A DNA stretch of 64,000 nucleotides, taken from NCBI GenBank assembly GCA_016185425.1, contig JACPNQ010000034.1, positions 372,001 to 436,000 of the forward strand. The letters run 5' to 3'. Shown here in pieces: positions 26,882 through 34,247 of this stretch. Position 1 is the first letter of the stretch; every line of letters starts with the position of its first letter. A program made the translations under genes and the position numbers. The DNA is from Acidobacteriota bacterium (lineage in GTDB: Bacteria; Acidobacteriota; Terriglobia; Bryobacterales; Bryobacteraceae). Under the pieces are notes generated by a model. It saw only the letters and a program-made list of their open reading frames with translations, ran no database searches and was not told the DNA's origin.

Positions 26882-27817
26882 GTTCTCGTCGTAGGAGACG
26901 CGGAGTTGTGCCTCGCCCCGGATGGCGGCGGCGAGTTCGATGAAGTCGTCGACGTAGCGCTTGTAGGGCGGCATGGGAACTTGCTGAGAGCCGGCTTTAT
27001 AGGGCCCGGCGGGTTTGTCGAGATCGACCGTGACGGCAGGCGGTTCGATGGGGTTGACGATGATGGCGCCGTTGGAGCCGTGGACCTCGAAGGCGCGGTA
27101 CTTGCCGGAGTGGGGTTGGAGATTGGAGCCGTGGATAATGGCCATGGCGCTGTCGTATTCGAGGACGGCGGCGGTGTTGTCTGCGAGGGTGTCGCTGCCT
27201 TTGCCGTGTTTGTGGAGGAATGGAGTTACGCGACGGGGCGCGCCGAGGAGGCGAACGACGGGATCGAGGACGTGGCAGCCGAGCTCGAACATGTTGCCGC
27301 CTTTGAATTCGGCCCACTCGGGGCGGCGATCCGCGGCGAGCAAGTTGCCGATGGAGGCGCGGACGAGGTAGACCTGGCCGAGCCAGCCTTGCCTGGCGGC
27401 GTCGGTGGCGAGATTGATGCCGGGGTGGTAGCGCCACATGTAGCCGATCTGGAGAAGGCGATTGTTACGGCGGGCGAGGCTGACGATTTTCTCGAAGTCG
27501 CGCTTGTTGCCGGCGGGGGCTTTTTCAAGGTGAAGATGTTTGCCGGCTTCGAGAACGGCAAGGCCATCGCGGGCATGGTCCCGGACAGCGGATTCGACGG
27601 CGATGACTTGGATGCCGGGGTGTTGGAGGAGTGCCTGGCGGGAGAGGACGTTTTTGAAGTTGCGCGTGGGTTCGGTGGAGGCGACGACGTGGAAGGCTGG
27701 GTTAGCGAGGACGGCTTCCATTTTGCCTTCGGCGTGGGAGTGGGAGGCGCCGAGGAAACCGATGCCGATGGGCGGTTTGGCGGCTAGCGAAAGGAGGAGG
27801 GAGCGGCGGGAGAGCAT
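26840..27817 (-). CDS. Gfo/Idh/MocA family oxidoreductase with export signal
   Basis: 325 residues from ATG 27817. MLSRRSLLLSLAAKPP looks like a short Tat-type leader, followed by IGIGFLGASHSHAEGKM. Family marks are HLHLEKAPAGNKRDFEKIV (EKP-like motif) and the C-terminal substrate domain with MWRYHPGINLA, MFELGCHVLDPVVRLLGAP and SNLQPHSGKYRAFEVHG. The nucleotide-binding start lacks a clean GxGxxG. No Shine-Dalgarno precedes the ATG; instead an AT-rich phased repeat abuts it. Part of the coding sequence (27080-27152) is duplicated in damaged form at 28579-28650. The substrate is unknown. Confidence 0.85.
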   Translation of the reverse strand: MLSRRSLLLSLAAKPPIGIGFLGASHSHAEGKMEAVLANPAFHVVASTEPTRNFKNVLSRQALLQHPGIQVIAVESAVRDHARDGLAVLEAGKHLHLEKAPAGNKRDFEKIVSLARRNNRLLQIGYMWRYHPGINLATDAARQGWLGQVYLVRASIGNLLAADRRPEWAEFKGGNMFELGCHVLDPVVRLLGAPRRVTPFLHKHGKGSDTLADNTAAVLEYDSAMAIIHGSNLQPHSGKYRAFEVHGSNGAIIVNPIEPPAVTVDLDKPAGPYKAGSQQVPMPPYKRYVDDFIELAAAIRGEAQLRVSYDENLLVHDVLLRASGM

Positions 27818-27818
27818 C

Positions 27819-27883
27819 GGTTTTTGGTTTAGTTTGTTGTTGGTTAGAATTCGGTTTGTTTCTAGTTTGTTCCTTGGTTTGTT
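27819..27883. repeat. 11-12-bp phased RGTTTGTT repeats upstream of a MocA gene
   Basis: Four exact RGTTTGTT units start at 27831, 27853, 27864 and 27876, and two degenerate ones (GGTTTTTG at 27819, GGTTAGAA at 27842) fill the phase, giving a period of 11-12 bases. The array directly abuts the start codon of the minus-strand MocA gene. It is AT-rich in a GC-rich genome. Regulator binding sites on one helix face, intrinsically bent DNA or a decayed minisatellite are all possible. Confidence 0.6.
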
Positions 27884-27952
27884 TCGGCGAGTAAGTATAT
27901 GTGAAGTCAATCACATAGGTTGATTATAGCGCGAATGTTTTTCTGTGCGGGG

Positions 27953-28316
27953 TCATGGCTTCCGACTCGCGATCAGTTGGATCCCACTCGGGGTAATGGT
28001 GCTGATATGTCCACGCCACTCACCGGGGGATTGACCGAAAGTGATAATAAGCGGCGCCAACGTTTCGATAGTTGCGGGGTGAACGCGAAAAAGGACGCTG
28101 CCGGACTTTATCAAGGGGAACTCGACGTTGTATCGCGATCTGCCAGAAGTCCTTGTCGAGTGTAAGCATGATCCGGCCGTCCGACTCCGCGAAATCCAGC
28201 AGCGCGTTGTCCTTCCAACTCGGCAAGGCGGTTCTCGCCCAGAGAACGTCATGGTCCGCGGAGCGGAGAGCCTCGACAATCAGCTTCGGAAAATTCTCGT
28301 CCGTGAGCAGCCGCAT
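27953..28316 (-). pseudogene. DUF5615 PIN-like toxin gene, frameshifted
   Basis: The first ~68 residues (MRLLTDENFPKLIVEALRSA, GRIMLTLDKDFWQIAIQRR) are a DUF5615 PIN-like domain with the acidic residues DEN and DKDF. The normal C-terminal half continues in another frame (SGSVLFRVHPATIETLAPL, EWRGHISTITP). The frames join if one base is removed from the GGGG run at 28115-28118 (CCCC on the coding strand), giving RRVPLIKSGSVLFRV. As written, the product would leave the domain after about residue 68 and end with unrelated sequence. The gene abuts its DUF433 partner with no spacer. Either a real inactivating slip or a sequencing error in the homopolymer. Confidence 0.8.
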
Positions 28317-28547
28317 TTACGCAGGTATCGGATATGCTCGATACTCATGAGCCAAGTAGCTGGCGTAGGATAGACACGCAAGAATATCCTCCCGGGTTAG
28401 TCCGGGGTAGTTTGTCAGGATGTAGTCCTCGGATCGGCCGGCCGCCAGGAGTTCAAGAATGAACTCGACCGCTAGCCGCGTTCCTCTTACAACGGGTTTG
28501 CCGGCCAGGATCTCAGGATCAACGATGATGCGGTCGGATAGCGGCAT
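28317..28547 (-). CDS. DUF433 antitoxin-like protein
   Basis: 76 residues. The sequence IIVDPEILAGKPVVRGTRLA followed by ILELLAAG, DYILTNYPGLTREDILACL is the DUF433 signature, a small helix-turn-helix-like protein. DUF433 genes usually precede a DUF5615 PIN-like gene and the pair is regarded as a toxin-antitoxin module. Here its TAA is followed immediately by the ATG of that gene. The antitoxin reading frame is intact while the toxin is not, a pattern expected when a module is decaying. Confidence 0.88.
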   Translation of the reverse strand: MPLSDRIIVDPEILAGKPVVRGTRLAVEFILELLAAGRSEDYILTNYPGLTREDILACLSYASYLAHEYRAYPIPA

Positions 28548-28910
28548 GCCTTCGGTTTATCGCGCGGGATTAAATCTGGTGTACGTCGAACGCGCGATAC
28601 TTCCAGAGTGTGGCTGGAGATTGGAGCCGTGGATAATGGCCATGGCGCTGCGTATTCGAGAATGGCGATCGGCGACCCGATAGAGGAAGCCCCGCTTCTG
28701 CCCGACGGCGCATCCGTTGAAGAACTCGCTCGCCTCGCTCCTCAAAGTGCCGACGAACTCTACAATGAATTTGATTTCACAGAACCGTCCACGGCTGACA
28801 CCGATCCAGTTACCGTCAGCTACGGTGAGCGCGTTTCGAGCACGGAAGCCGTTGGTTTCTGGCGAATCGAGACTTCGCTACGATCCACATCTGCTTCGAC
28901 CGATAGAGTG
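28548..28910. other. Non-coding stretch with gene debris
   Basis: 363 bases between the DUF433 gene and pdxA. Bases 28579-28662 are a degenerate copy of part of the MocA gene (separate entry). The rest (28663-28910) contains short open frames on both strands, none with recognisable motifs. It is probably the remains of rearranged or inserted DNA. Confidence 0.55.
28579..28662 (-). pseudogene. Fragment of a duplicated MocA oxidoreductase gene
   Basis: Bases 28615-28650 are identical over 36 bases to 27117-27152 inside the MocA gene, and similarity continues to 28579 on one side and about 28662 on the other. The minus-strand translation gives AMAIIHGSNLQPHSG and, after a frame change, KYRAFDVHQI followed by a stop, matching SAMAIIHGSNLQPHSGKYRA in the intact gene. 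Two single-base indels break the frame within ~70 bases. The toxin-antitoxin pair lies between the intact gene and this fragment. Confidence 0.8.
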
Positions 28911-29885
28911 TCAGTCTAATGCCGCCAGGCGGATGGCCATGTCGATGGCGGCTTCGAAGCTGGTGATTGAGGCAATGCCTTTCCAGGCGATGTCGAAGGC
29001 GGTGCCGTGGTCGACGGAAGTACGGACGATGGGCAGGCCTAGGGCGATGTTGACGCCGCCCTCGAAATCGAGCAGCTTGGATGGGATGTGACCTTGGTCG
29101 TGGTACATGCAGACCACGGCGTCATACTGTTTGCGACGGACTGCCATGTAGAAGAGCGTGTCGGGCGGGAACGGGCCTTCGATGTTCCACCCCTGCTGTT
29201 GCGCCCATTCGACGGCGGGGCGGATGTCGTCGATCTCCTCGGTACCGAATAGGCCGTTTTCGCCAGCGTGCGGGTTGAGACCGGCGACGGCGATGCGCGC
29301 GTTGGGCTTGAGGCGGCGGACGGCATGCCAGGTGAGCTCGATGATGGTGGAGATGCGTTCTTTTTTGCAGCGCTCGATGGCCTGGCGGAGGGAGCAGTGC
29401 GTGCTGACGTGGGTGACGATGAGATCGTTCGACGCGAGCATGATGGTCACATCGTCGCTGCCGCAGAGCTCGCCGATCAACTCGGTATGGCCGGTGAAGG
29501 TGGGGTCGGTGAGTTGGGTGGCCTCCTTGTTCATCGGGAGCGTGACGATGGCGGAAACCTCCTTGGCGAGCGCGGCCTCGGTCGCGCGGATGACGTATTC
29601 CCGGGCGGCATGGCCGGACTTGGCATTGATGCGACCCGGGGTGAGGTCGGCCTCGGTGAGAAGTTTGGCGTCGACGATGTTGACTTTGTTGTCCGCATAA
29701 TCGGCGGGAGTGGAGATGGGGTGGAGGTCGAGATTGAGCGCTAACTGCGCGTTGAGCTTGCGCAGAGGCGCCATGTCGCCGTAGACGACGTAGGGGACCG
29801 GGATTGCGTTTTGGTGGGCTGCTTTGAGCAGGATTTCCGGGCCGACGCCGGAGGAGTCGCCCATAGAGATGCCGATACGGTTCAT
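28911..29885 (-). CDS. pdxA: PdxA-family 4-phospho-sugar-acid / 4-hydroxythreonine-4-phosphate dehydrogenase
   Basis: 324 residues. ISMGDSSGVGPEILLKA, TLPMNKEATQL, FTGHTELIGELCG and MYHDQGHIPSKLLDF contain the metal-binding His residues of PdxA. In pyridoxal synthesis it oxidises 4-phosphohydroxy-L-threonine, but the gene overlaps by four bases (ATGA) with a DUF1537 kinase. Genes in that pairing (PdxA2) are known to oxidise 4-phospho-threonate or 4-phospho-erythronate made by the kinase. That catabolic role is the better guess here. Confidence 0.87.
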   Translation of the reverse strand: MNRIGISMGDSSGVGPEILLKAAHQNAIPVPYVVYGDMAPLRKLNAQLALNLDLHPISTPADYADNKVNIVDAKLLTEADLTPGRINAKSGHAAREYVIRATEAALAKEVSAIVTLPMNKEATQLTDPTFTGHTELIGELCGSDDVTIMLASNDLIVTHVSTHCSLRQAIERCKKERISTIIELTWHAVRRLKPNARIAVAGLNPHAGENGLFGTEEIDDIRPAVEWAQQQGWNIEGPFPPDTLFYMAVRRKQYDAVVCMYHDQGHIPSKLLDFEGGVNIALGLPIVRTSVDHGTAFDIAWKGIASITSFEAAIDMAIRLAALD

Positions 29886-30952
29886 GTGTTTTGCAATCTT
29901 TCGAGGATGCGCTCTACCAGCGTATCGTCTCCGAATCCTCCGGCCTTGGTGACGAAGAGGAACTTGCCCGATGGCGTTGTGCTGGCGGCGATGCCTGGAA
30001 GGATCTCGGGGAGCGGAATCAGGGATGTGAGGTGCATTTCGCGGCAGATGGCAAACACAGTGTCGCCGCCCATGATGAGGAGCGCGCCGGGCCCTTGCCG
30101 CACGATGTACTGGAGCGTTTGGCGGGCGAGGTAGGTGGCGACCTCATCGGGCGATTGGGTTGTCTCTTCGGCGGCCAGGATGACCGGCAGACCGAGTGTT
30201 TCGGCGTGCCGGGCCTGACGGCGGGATTGCGGATGACGGCTGCCGCAAACGATTAGCCATTTTGCGGGGCGTGGGAACCCGGACGGCGTTTCTTGCGGGA
30301 AGCCGTTTATGCAGGCCCAATGCTTGACGAAGCCGGCGGGGCCGGCGATCCAGGGAGTGGGGTCCATTGCGCGAATGGCGGCGGCCAGGTTTTCCAGGTC
30401 GGAGTCGCTCTCGGCGTCGCAGAGGAGGATGGTTCCGTTGGATTGTGGCAGAGCATCGGCGTTTGGGATGAGCGTGACGGTTTGTGGCGGGAAGAGATCG
30501 GCGATCCGCGAAGACTGAACGGGTTCGCGCGCGTCATTGGCGAAGCCGGTTTCAGCGACGGGAGTGCCATGGACGTAGAGCGTACCGTTCCTAACAGTGC
30601 GGCCGAGGGACGGGTAGGCCGGGATGTAAACGATAGGACCGGGAGCGGCGTTGCGCAGGGCGAGGAGCTCGGAGGAGATGTTGCCGCGGAGAGTGGAATC
30701 GGTCTTTTTGAAAATGGGGCCTTGGGTGAGAAGGCCGCGGATTCGTGCGGCGGCGCGGTCTGGCGGGAGATGCCGGGTTTCGGTGTCGACGACGCGTACT
30801 CCTTGGGTCATTCCACCGCCGAGATCGATGGCGGCGTTGACGCCGAGACCAGCAAGAATGGAGGCGCATTCGAGTGCGCCTGTCGCATCGTCCGCAAGCA
30901 CGAGACCTTGATTCCGTTCGACCAGGTCAACATGATACGTTAAGCACGACAT
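29882..30952 (-). CDS. Four-carbon acid sugar kinase (DUF1537 family)
   Basis: 356 residues. ADDATGALECASILAGLGV is the N-terminal substrate motif, FKKTDSTLRGNISSEL the strongly conserved centre, and LLIMGGDTVFAICR plus TKAGGFGDDTLVERIL the ATP-binding C-terminal part of DUF1537 kinases. These phosphorylate threonate or erythronate at C4, and the coupled pdxA-type gene then oxidises and decarboxylates the product. The start at 30952 adds ~17 residues before the first strand and overlaps the start of the divergent gene by two bases; an internal GTG could be the real start. Confidence 0.87.
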   Translation of the reverse strand: MSCLTYHVDLVERNQGLVLADDATGALECASILAGLGVNAAIDLGGGMTQGVRVVDTETRHLPPDRAAARIRGLLTQGPIFKKTDSTLRGNISSELLALRNAAPGPIVYIPAYPSLGRTVRNGTLYVHGTPVAETGFANDAREPVQSSRIADLFPPQTVTLIPNADALPQSNGTILLCDAESDSDLENLAAAIRAMDPTPWIAGPAGFVKHWACINGFPQETPSGFPRPAKWLIVCGSRHPQSRRQARHAETLGLPVILAAEETTQSPDEVATYLARQTLQYIVRQGPGALLIMGGDTVFAICREMHLTSLIPLPEILPGIAASTTPSGKFLFVTKAGGFGDDTLVERILERLQNT

Positions 30953-31988
30953 GACACGGAGAACCTTGCTGGGAAGCGCCGCCGCGGCGGCGGGTATGGC
31001 GGCAACGACGCCGAAAGTTTTGCGTTACATGGGTTCGGCCGGGCCGGGGTTGACGGCGCGTATCCGGTCGATGGGCAAGCAGTGGGACATTGTGGAGTAC
31101 TGCCACGATATGGGGCTGGGCGCGGCGCATACCTCGCTGCCGAACGATCTGGATCCGGCCGGTGTGAAGAAGATTCGCGATCAGATCAACCGCTACGATA
31201 TGCGGCTGACGGTTGGGTTGCGGACGGCGAAGACGGATGCCGAATTGCCGAAGTATGAAGCGGCTGTGAAGGCGTGCGCGGAGATGGACGGGCGCGTGGC
31301 TTGCGTGCATGACCCGTTTTCGGGGCGGCGATATGAGCAGTTCAAGAGCGCGGCGGAATTTCACCAGTTCGATGCGGCGTGCAAGGCGGCGGTGCGGAGG
31401 GTCGAGCCGATTTTGCGGAAGTACAAGATGCCGCTGGCGATTGAGAATCACAAGGGATGGAGGTCGGGGGAGTTGGCGGAGTGGGTGAAGTCGACGGGGA
31501 GTGAATATGTCGGTGTGTGCCTGGATCTAGTGAATAATGTCTCGCTGATTGAGACGCCGCAGCAGACGATCGACACGTTAGCGCCGTACACGATTTTTGT
31601 GAGTTTTAAGGATATTGGGACGGACTTTTACGAGGATGGGATTCTGCTGTCCGAAGTGGCGTTTGGCGACGGGCATCTGGATTTGCAGGGAATCGTGGAG
31701 CGGTTCCAGCAGAAGGATCCGAAGATGCTGTTCCAGTTGGAGATGCTGACGCGCGATCCGTTGAAGGTGCCGATTTTCACGGAGCAGTATTGGAAGGTTT
31801 ACGACGAGAAGAGTCCGGCGCCGTCGCGAGATTTGGCGATGTTGATTGCGTGGATGCGGAATCACCCGCCGAAGAAGCCGCTGCCGCGGACGTCAGGGTT
31901 GACGCCGGCGGAGGTGCTGGCGTTGGAGGACAGGTTGAACCAGCAGTGTATTGACTACGCGCGGGCGCACCTGCCGTCGCTGGCTTAG
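30951..31988 (+). CDS. Exported sugar phosphate isomerase/epimerase-like TIM barrel
   Basis: 345 residues. The N-terminus MTRRTLLGSAAAAAG is Tat-like. The body resembles the xylose-isomerase-like AP endonuclease 2 barrel: VCLDLVNNVSLIETP, TIFVSFKDIGTDFYEDGI and GDGHLDLQGIV carry metal-ligand candidates (Glu in LAIENHKGW, Asp, His). The likely reaction is isomerisation or epimerisation of a sugar or inositol-type compound in the periplasm; the substrate is unknown. Its ATG shares two bases with the divergent kinase ATG, so the promoters must lie inside coding sequence. Confidence 0.8.
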   Translation: MTRRTLLGSAAAAAGMAATTPKVLRYMGSAGPGLTARIRSMGKQWDIVEYCHDMGLGAAHTSLPNDLDPAGVKKIRDQINRYDMRLTVGLRTAKTDAELPKYEAAVKACAEMDGRVACVHDPFSGRRYEQFKSAAEFHQFDAACKAAVRRVEPILRKYKMPLAIENHKGWRSGELAEWVKSTGSEYVGVCLDLVNNVSLIETPQQTIDTLAPYTIFVSFKDIGTDFYEDGILLSEVAFGDGHLDLQGIVERFQQKDPKMLFQLEMLTRDPLKVPIFTEQYWKVYDEKSPAPSRDLAMLIAWMRNHPPKKPLPRTSGLTPAEVLALEDRLNQQCIDYARAHLPSLA

Positions 31989-32006
31989 GCGGGGTAGAGT
32001 TGGGGG

Positions 32007-34247
32007 ATGGGCTCCATCCTACTCTGTGCATTGCTATTTGCGGGTGCAATTTATGGACAGGCGGGGAAGTCCGCTTATCTGTCGCGCTGCGTGGGCTGCC
32101 ATGGCGAGGATGGGAGCGGCGGCGGGCATGGGCCCGGGATTTTGAACGTGCGCGCTTCGCGGGTGGTGTCGCGGCAGGCGCTGCTGGACGTCATTCGTAA
32201 TGGGATTCCGGCGGCGGGGATGCCGGCGTTTGCGCTGCCGGCAAACGAGGTGGAAGCGATTGCGGATTATGTGACGGTGCTGCGGTCGGCAGGGAGTACG
32301 AATGTAGAAGTTGCGAAGGGCGACGCGGCGGTTGGGGAGCGCGTGTTTAACGGCGGGTGCGTGCAGTGCCATATGGTGCGGGGGCGAGGCGGCGTGCTGG
32401 GACCGGATTTGACGGTGGTTGGGAAAGACCGTTCGGCCGCGGAGATTCTGGCGGCGCTGCGCGGGAGCTTCAAGAGGCCGGTTCGCACGGTGAGTGTGAA
32501 GCTGTTGGATGGGTCGACGCTGCGCGGGATTGCGAAGAATGAGAATCCGTTCGATTTGCAGTTACTGGCTACCGACGGGTCCTTGCGATTGCTGCGGAAG
32601 ACGGAGGTGACGGAGGTTGCCGACGGGCCTTCGCTGATGCCGAGGTTCCAGGGCTCGCAGGAGGAGTTGTTGGGAGTGGTGGCGTATTTGAGCTCATTGA
32701 AGACGGAGCCAACAGTGGCGGCGACGACCGGGTGGAAGGGTGTTTGGGCGCCGAAGCCGGGAGAGTGGCCGAGCTACAACGGCAGCTACACCGGCAATCG
32801 ATATAGCGCGCTGGACCAGATCAACGCGGGGAATGTAGGGCGGTTGGCGCCGGCCTGGATGTTTCCGATTCCGGGGGCGCCGGGCTCGCTGCAGACAACG
32901 CCGGTGGTTGTGGATGGCGTGATGTACGTGACGAGCGTGAACGAGGCGTTCGCACTGGATGCGCGGAGCGGACGGGAGATTTGGCATTACAAGCGGCCGC
33001 GGACAAAGGGATTGGCGGGCGATGCGGCGAGCGGGATTAATCGGGGCGTGGCGGTGCTGGGGGACCGTGTTTTCCTAGCTACAGACAATGCGCATCTGAT
33101 CGCGCTGCACCGGCTAACCGGCCAGTTGATCTGGGATGTGGAGATGGCGGACTACCGCGAGAACTATGGGGCAACGGGGGCGCCGCTTGTGGTGAACGAC
33201 CTGGTGATTGCTGGCATATCGGGCGGGGATGAAGGCGTGCGCGGATTTCTGGATGCATACAAGGCGTCGACCGGTGAGCGCGTGTGGCGGTTCTGGACGA
33301 TCCCGGCGCGCGGCGAGCCGGGATCGGAGACCTGGAGCGGGAAGGCGATTGAGCACGGCTGCGGGACGACGTGGTTGACGGGGACCTATGATCCTGAATT
33401 GAAGCTGCTGTATTGGCCGACGGGGAATCCGTGTCCGGACTATAACGGCGACGAGCGGAAGGGCGACAACTTGTACACCGACTCCGTTGTGGCGCTGGAT
33501 CCGGCGACGGGGAAGCTGCGCTGGCACTATCAGTTCACGCCGCACGATTTGCACGATTGGGATGCGACGGAGACGCCGGTGCTGGTGGATTTCGGCGGGA
33601 AGAAACTGCTGGCGCAAGCGAACCGGAATGGGTTCTTCTACGTTTTGGATCGTGTGACGGGGAAGGTGCTGACGGCGGAACCGTTTGTGAAGAACCTGAC
33701 GTGGGCGAAGGGGATTGGCGCGGATGGACGGCCGATTTTGCTGCCGGGCAACGAACCGACGGCGGAGGGACAGAGGACTTGTCCGTCCGTGGCGGGCGCG
33801 GCGAATTGGACATCGACGGCGTTCAGTCCGCGGACAGAACTGTTCTACTTCTTTGCGCAGGAGTCGTGCAATGTCTATTCGAAGCGGCAAGAGGAGTGGC
33901 AGGCGGGGAAATCATTTTACGGGGGCGGGACGCGAAATTCGCCGGGAGACAACAGCGGGAAGTATTTGCGCGCGATGAATATTCGAAACGGGAAAGTGGC
34001 CTGGGAGATTCCGAATATCGGTGGAGGGATTCTGGGCAGCGGGCTGATGGCTACAGGCGGCGGGCTGCTGTTTTATGGCGATGGACGCGGGGCGTTTGTG
34101 GCCGCGGATTCTTCCAGTGGAAAGTTGCTGTGGCACTTCAATGCGGCTGTGAATTGGAAAGCGGGGCCGATGACGTACATGGCCGGCGGCGCGCAGCATG
34201 TGGCGGTCGCGGCAGGGTCAACGATCGTGTCGTTTACGCTGCGCTAG
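32007..34247 (+). CDS. PQQ-dependent dehydrogenase with two N-terminal cytochrome c domains
   Basis: 746 residues with a signal peptide (LLCALLFAGAIYGQ). Two haem c motifs occur, CVGCH at 28-32 and CVQCH at 118-122, before a quinoprotein beta-propeller (about 245-746). Propeller marks are PSYNGSYTGNRYSALDQIN at its start, ATGAPLVVNDLVIAG, the calcium/PQQ region WPTGNPCPDYNGDER and PHDLHDWDATETP. Periplasmic oxidation of an alcohol or sugar with electrons passed to the attached haems is inferred. In most quinohaemoproteins the cytochrome is C-terminal; here two are N-terminal. It follows the TIM-barrel gene by 18 bases. Confidence 0.88.
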   Translation: MGSILLCALLFAGAIYGQAGKSAYLSRCVGCHGEDGSGGGHGPGILNVRASRVVSRQALLDVIRNGIPAAGMPAFALPANEVEAIADYVTVLRSAGSTNVEVAKGDAAVGERVFNGGCVQCHMVRGRGGVLGPDLTVVGKDRSAAEILAALRGSFKRPVRTVSVKLLDGSTLRGIAKNENPFDLQLLATDGSLRLLRKTEVTEVADGPSLMPRFQGSQEELLGVVAYLSSLKTEPTVAATTGWKGVWAPKPGEWPSYNGSYTGNRYSALDQINAGNVGRLAPAWMFPIPGAPGSLQTTPVVVDGVMYVTSVNEAFALDARSGREIWHYKRPRTKGLAGDAASGINRGVAVLGDRVFLATDNAHLIALHRLTGQLIWDVEMADYRENYGATGAPLVVNDLVIAGISGGDEGVRGFLDAYKASTGERVWRFWTIPARGEPGSETWSGKAIEHGCGTTWLTGTYDPELKLLYWPTGNPCPDYNGDERKGDNLYTDSVVALDPATGKLRWHYQFTPHDLHDWDATETPVLVDFGGKKLLAQANRNGFFYVLDRVTGKVLTAEPFVKNLTWAKGIGADGRPILLPGNEPTAEGQRTCPSVAGAANWTSTAFSPRTELFYFFAQESCNVYSKRQEEWQAGKSFYGGGTRNSPGDNSGKYLRAMNIRNGKVAWEIPNIGGGILGSGLMATGGGLLFYGDGRGAFVAADSSSGKLLWHFNAAVNWKAGPMTYMAGGAQHVAVAAGSTIVSFTLR

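Noticed and set aside
26906..27787. Open frame on the + strand opposite the MocA gene
   Set aside because: Val/Gly/Asp-rich antisense product without motif.
28608..28919. Possible 103-residue gene on the + strand in the debris region
   Set aside because: It begins in the antisense of the MocA fragment and continues into sequence with no recognisable content.
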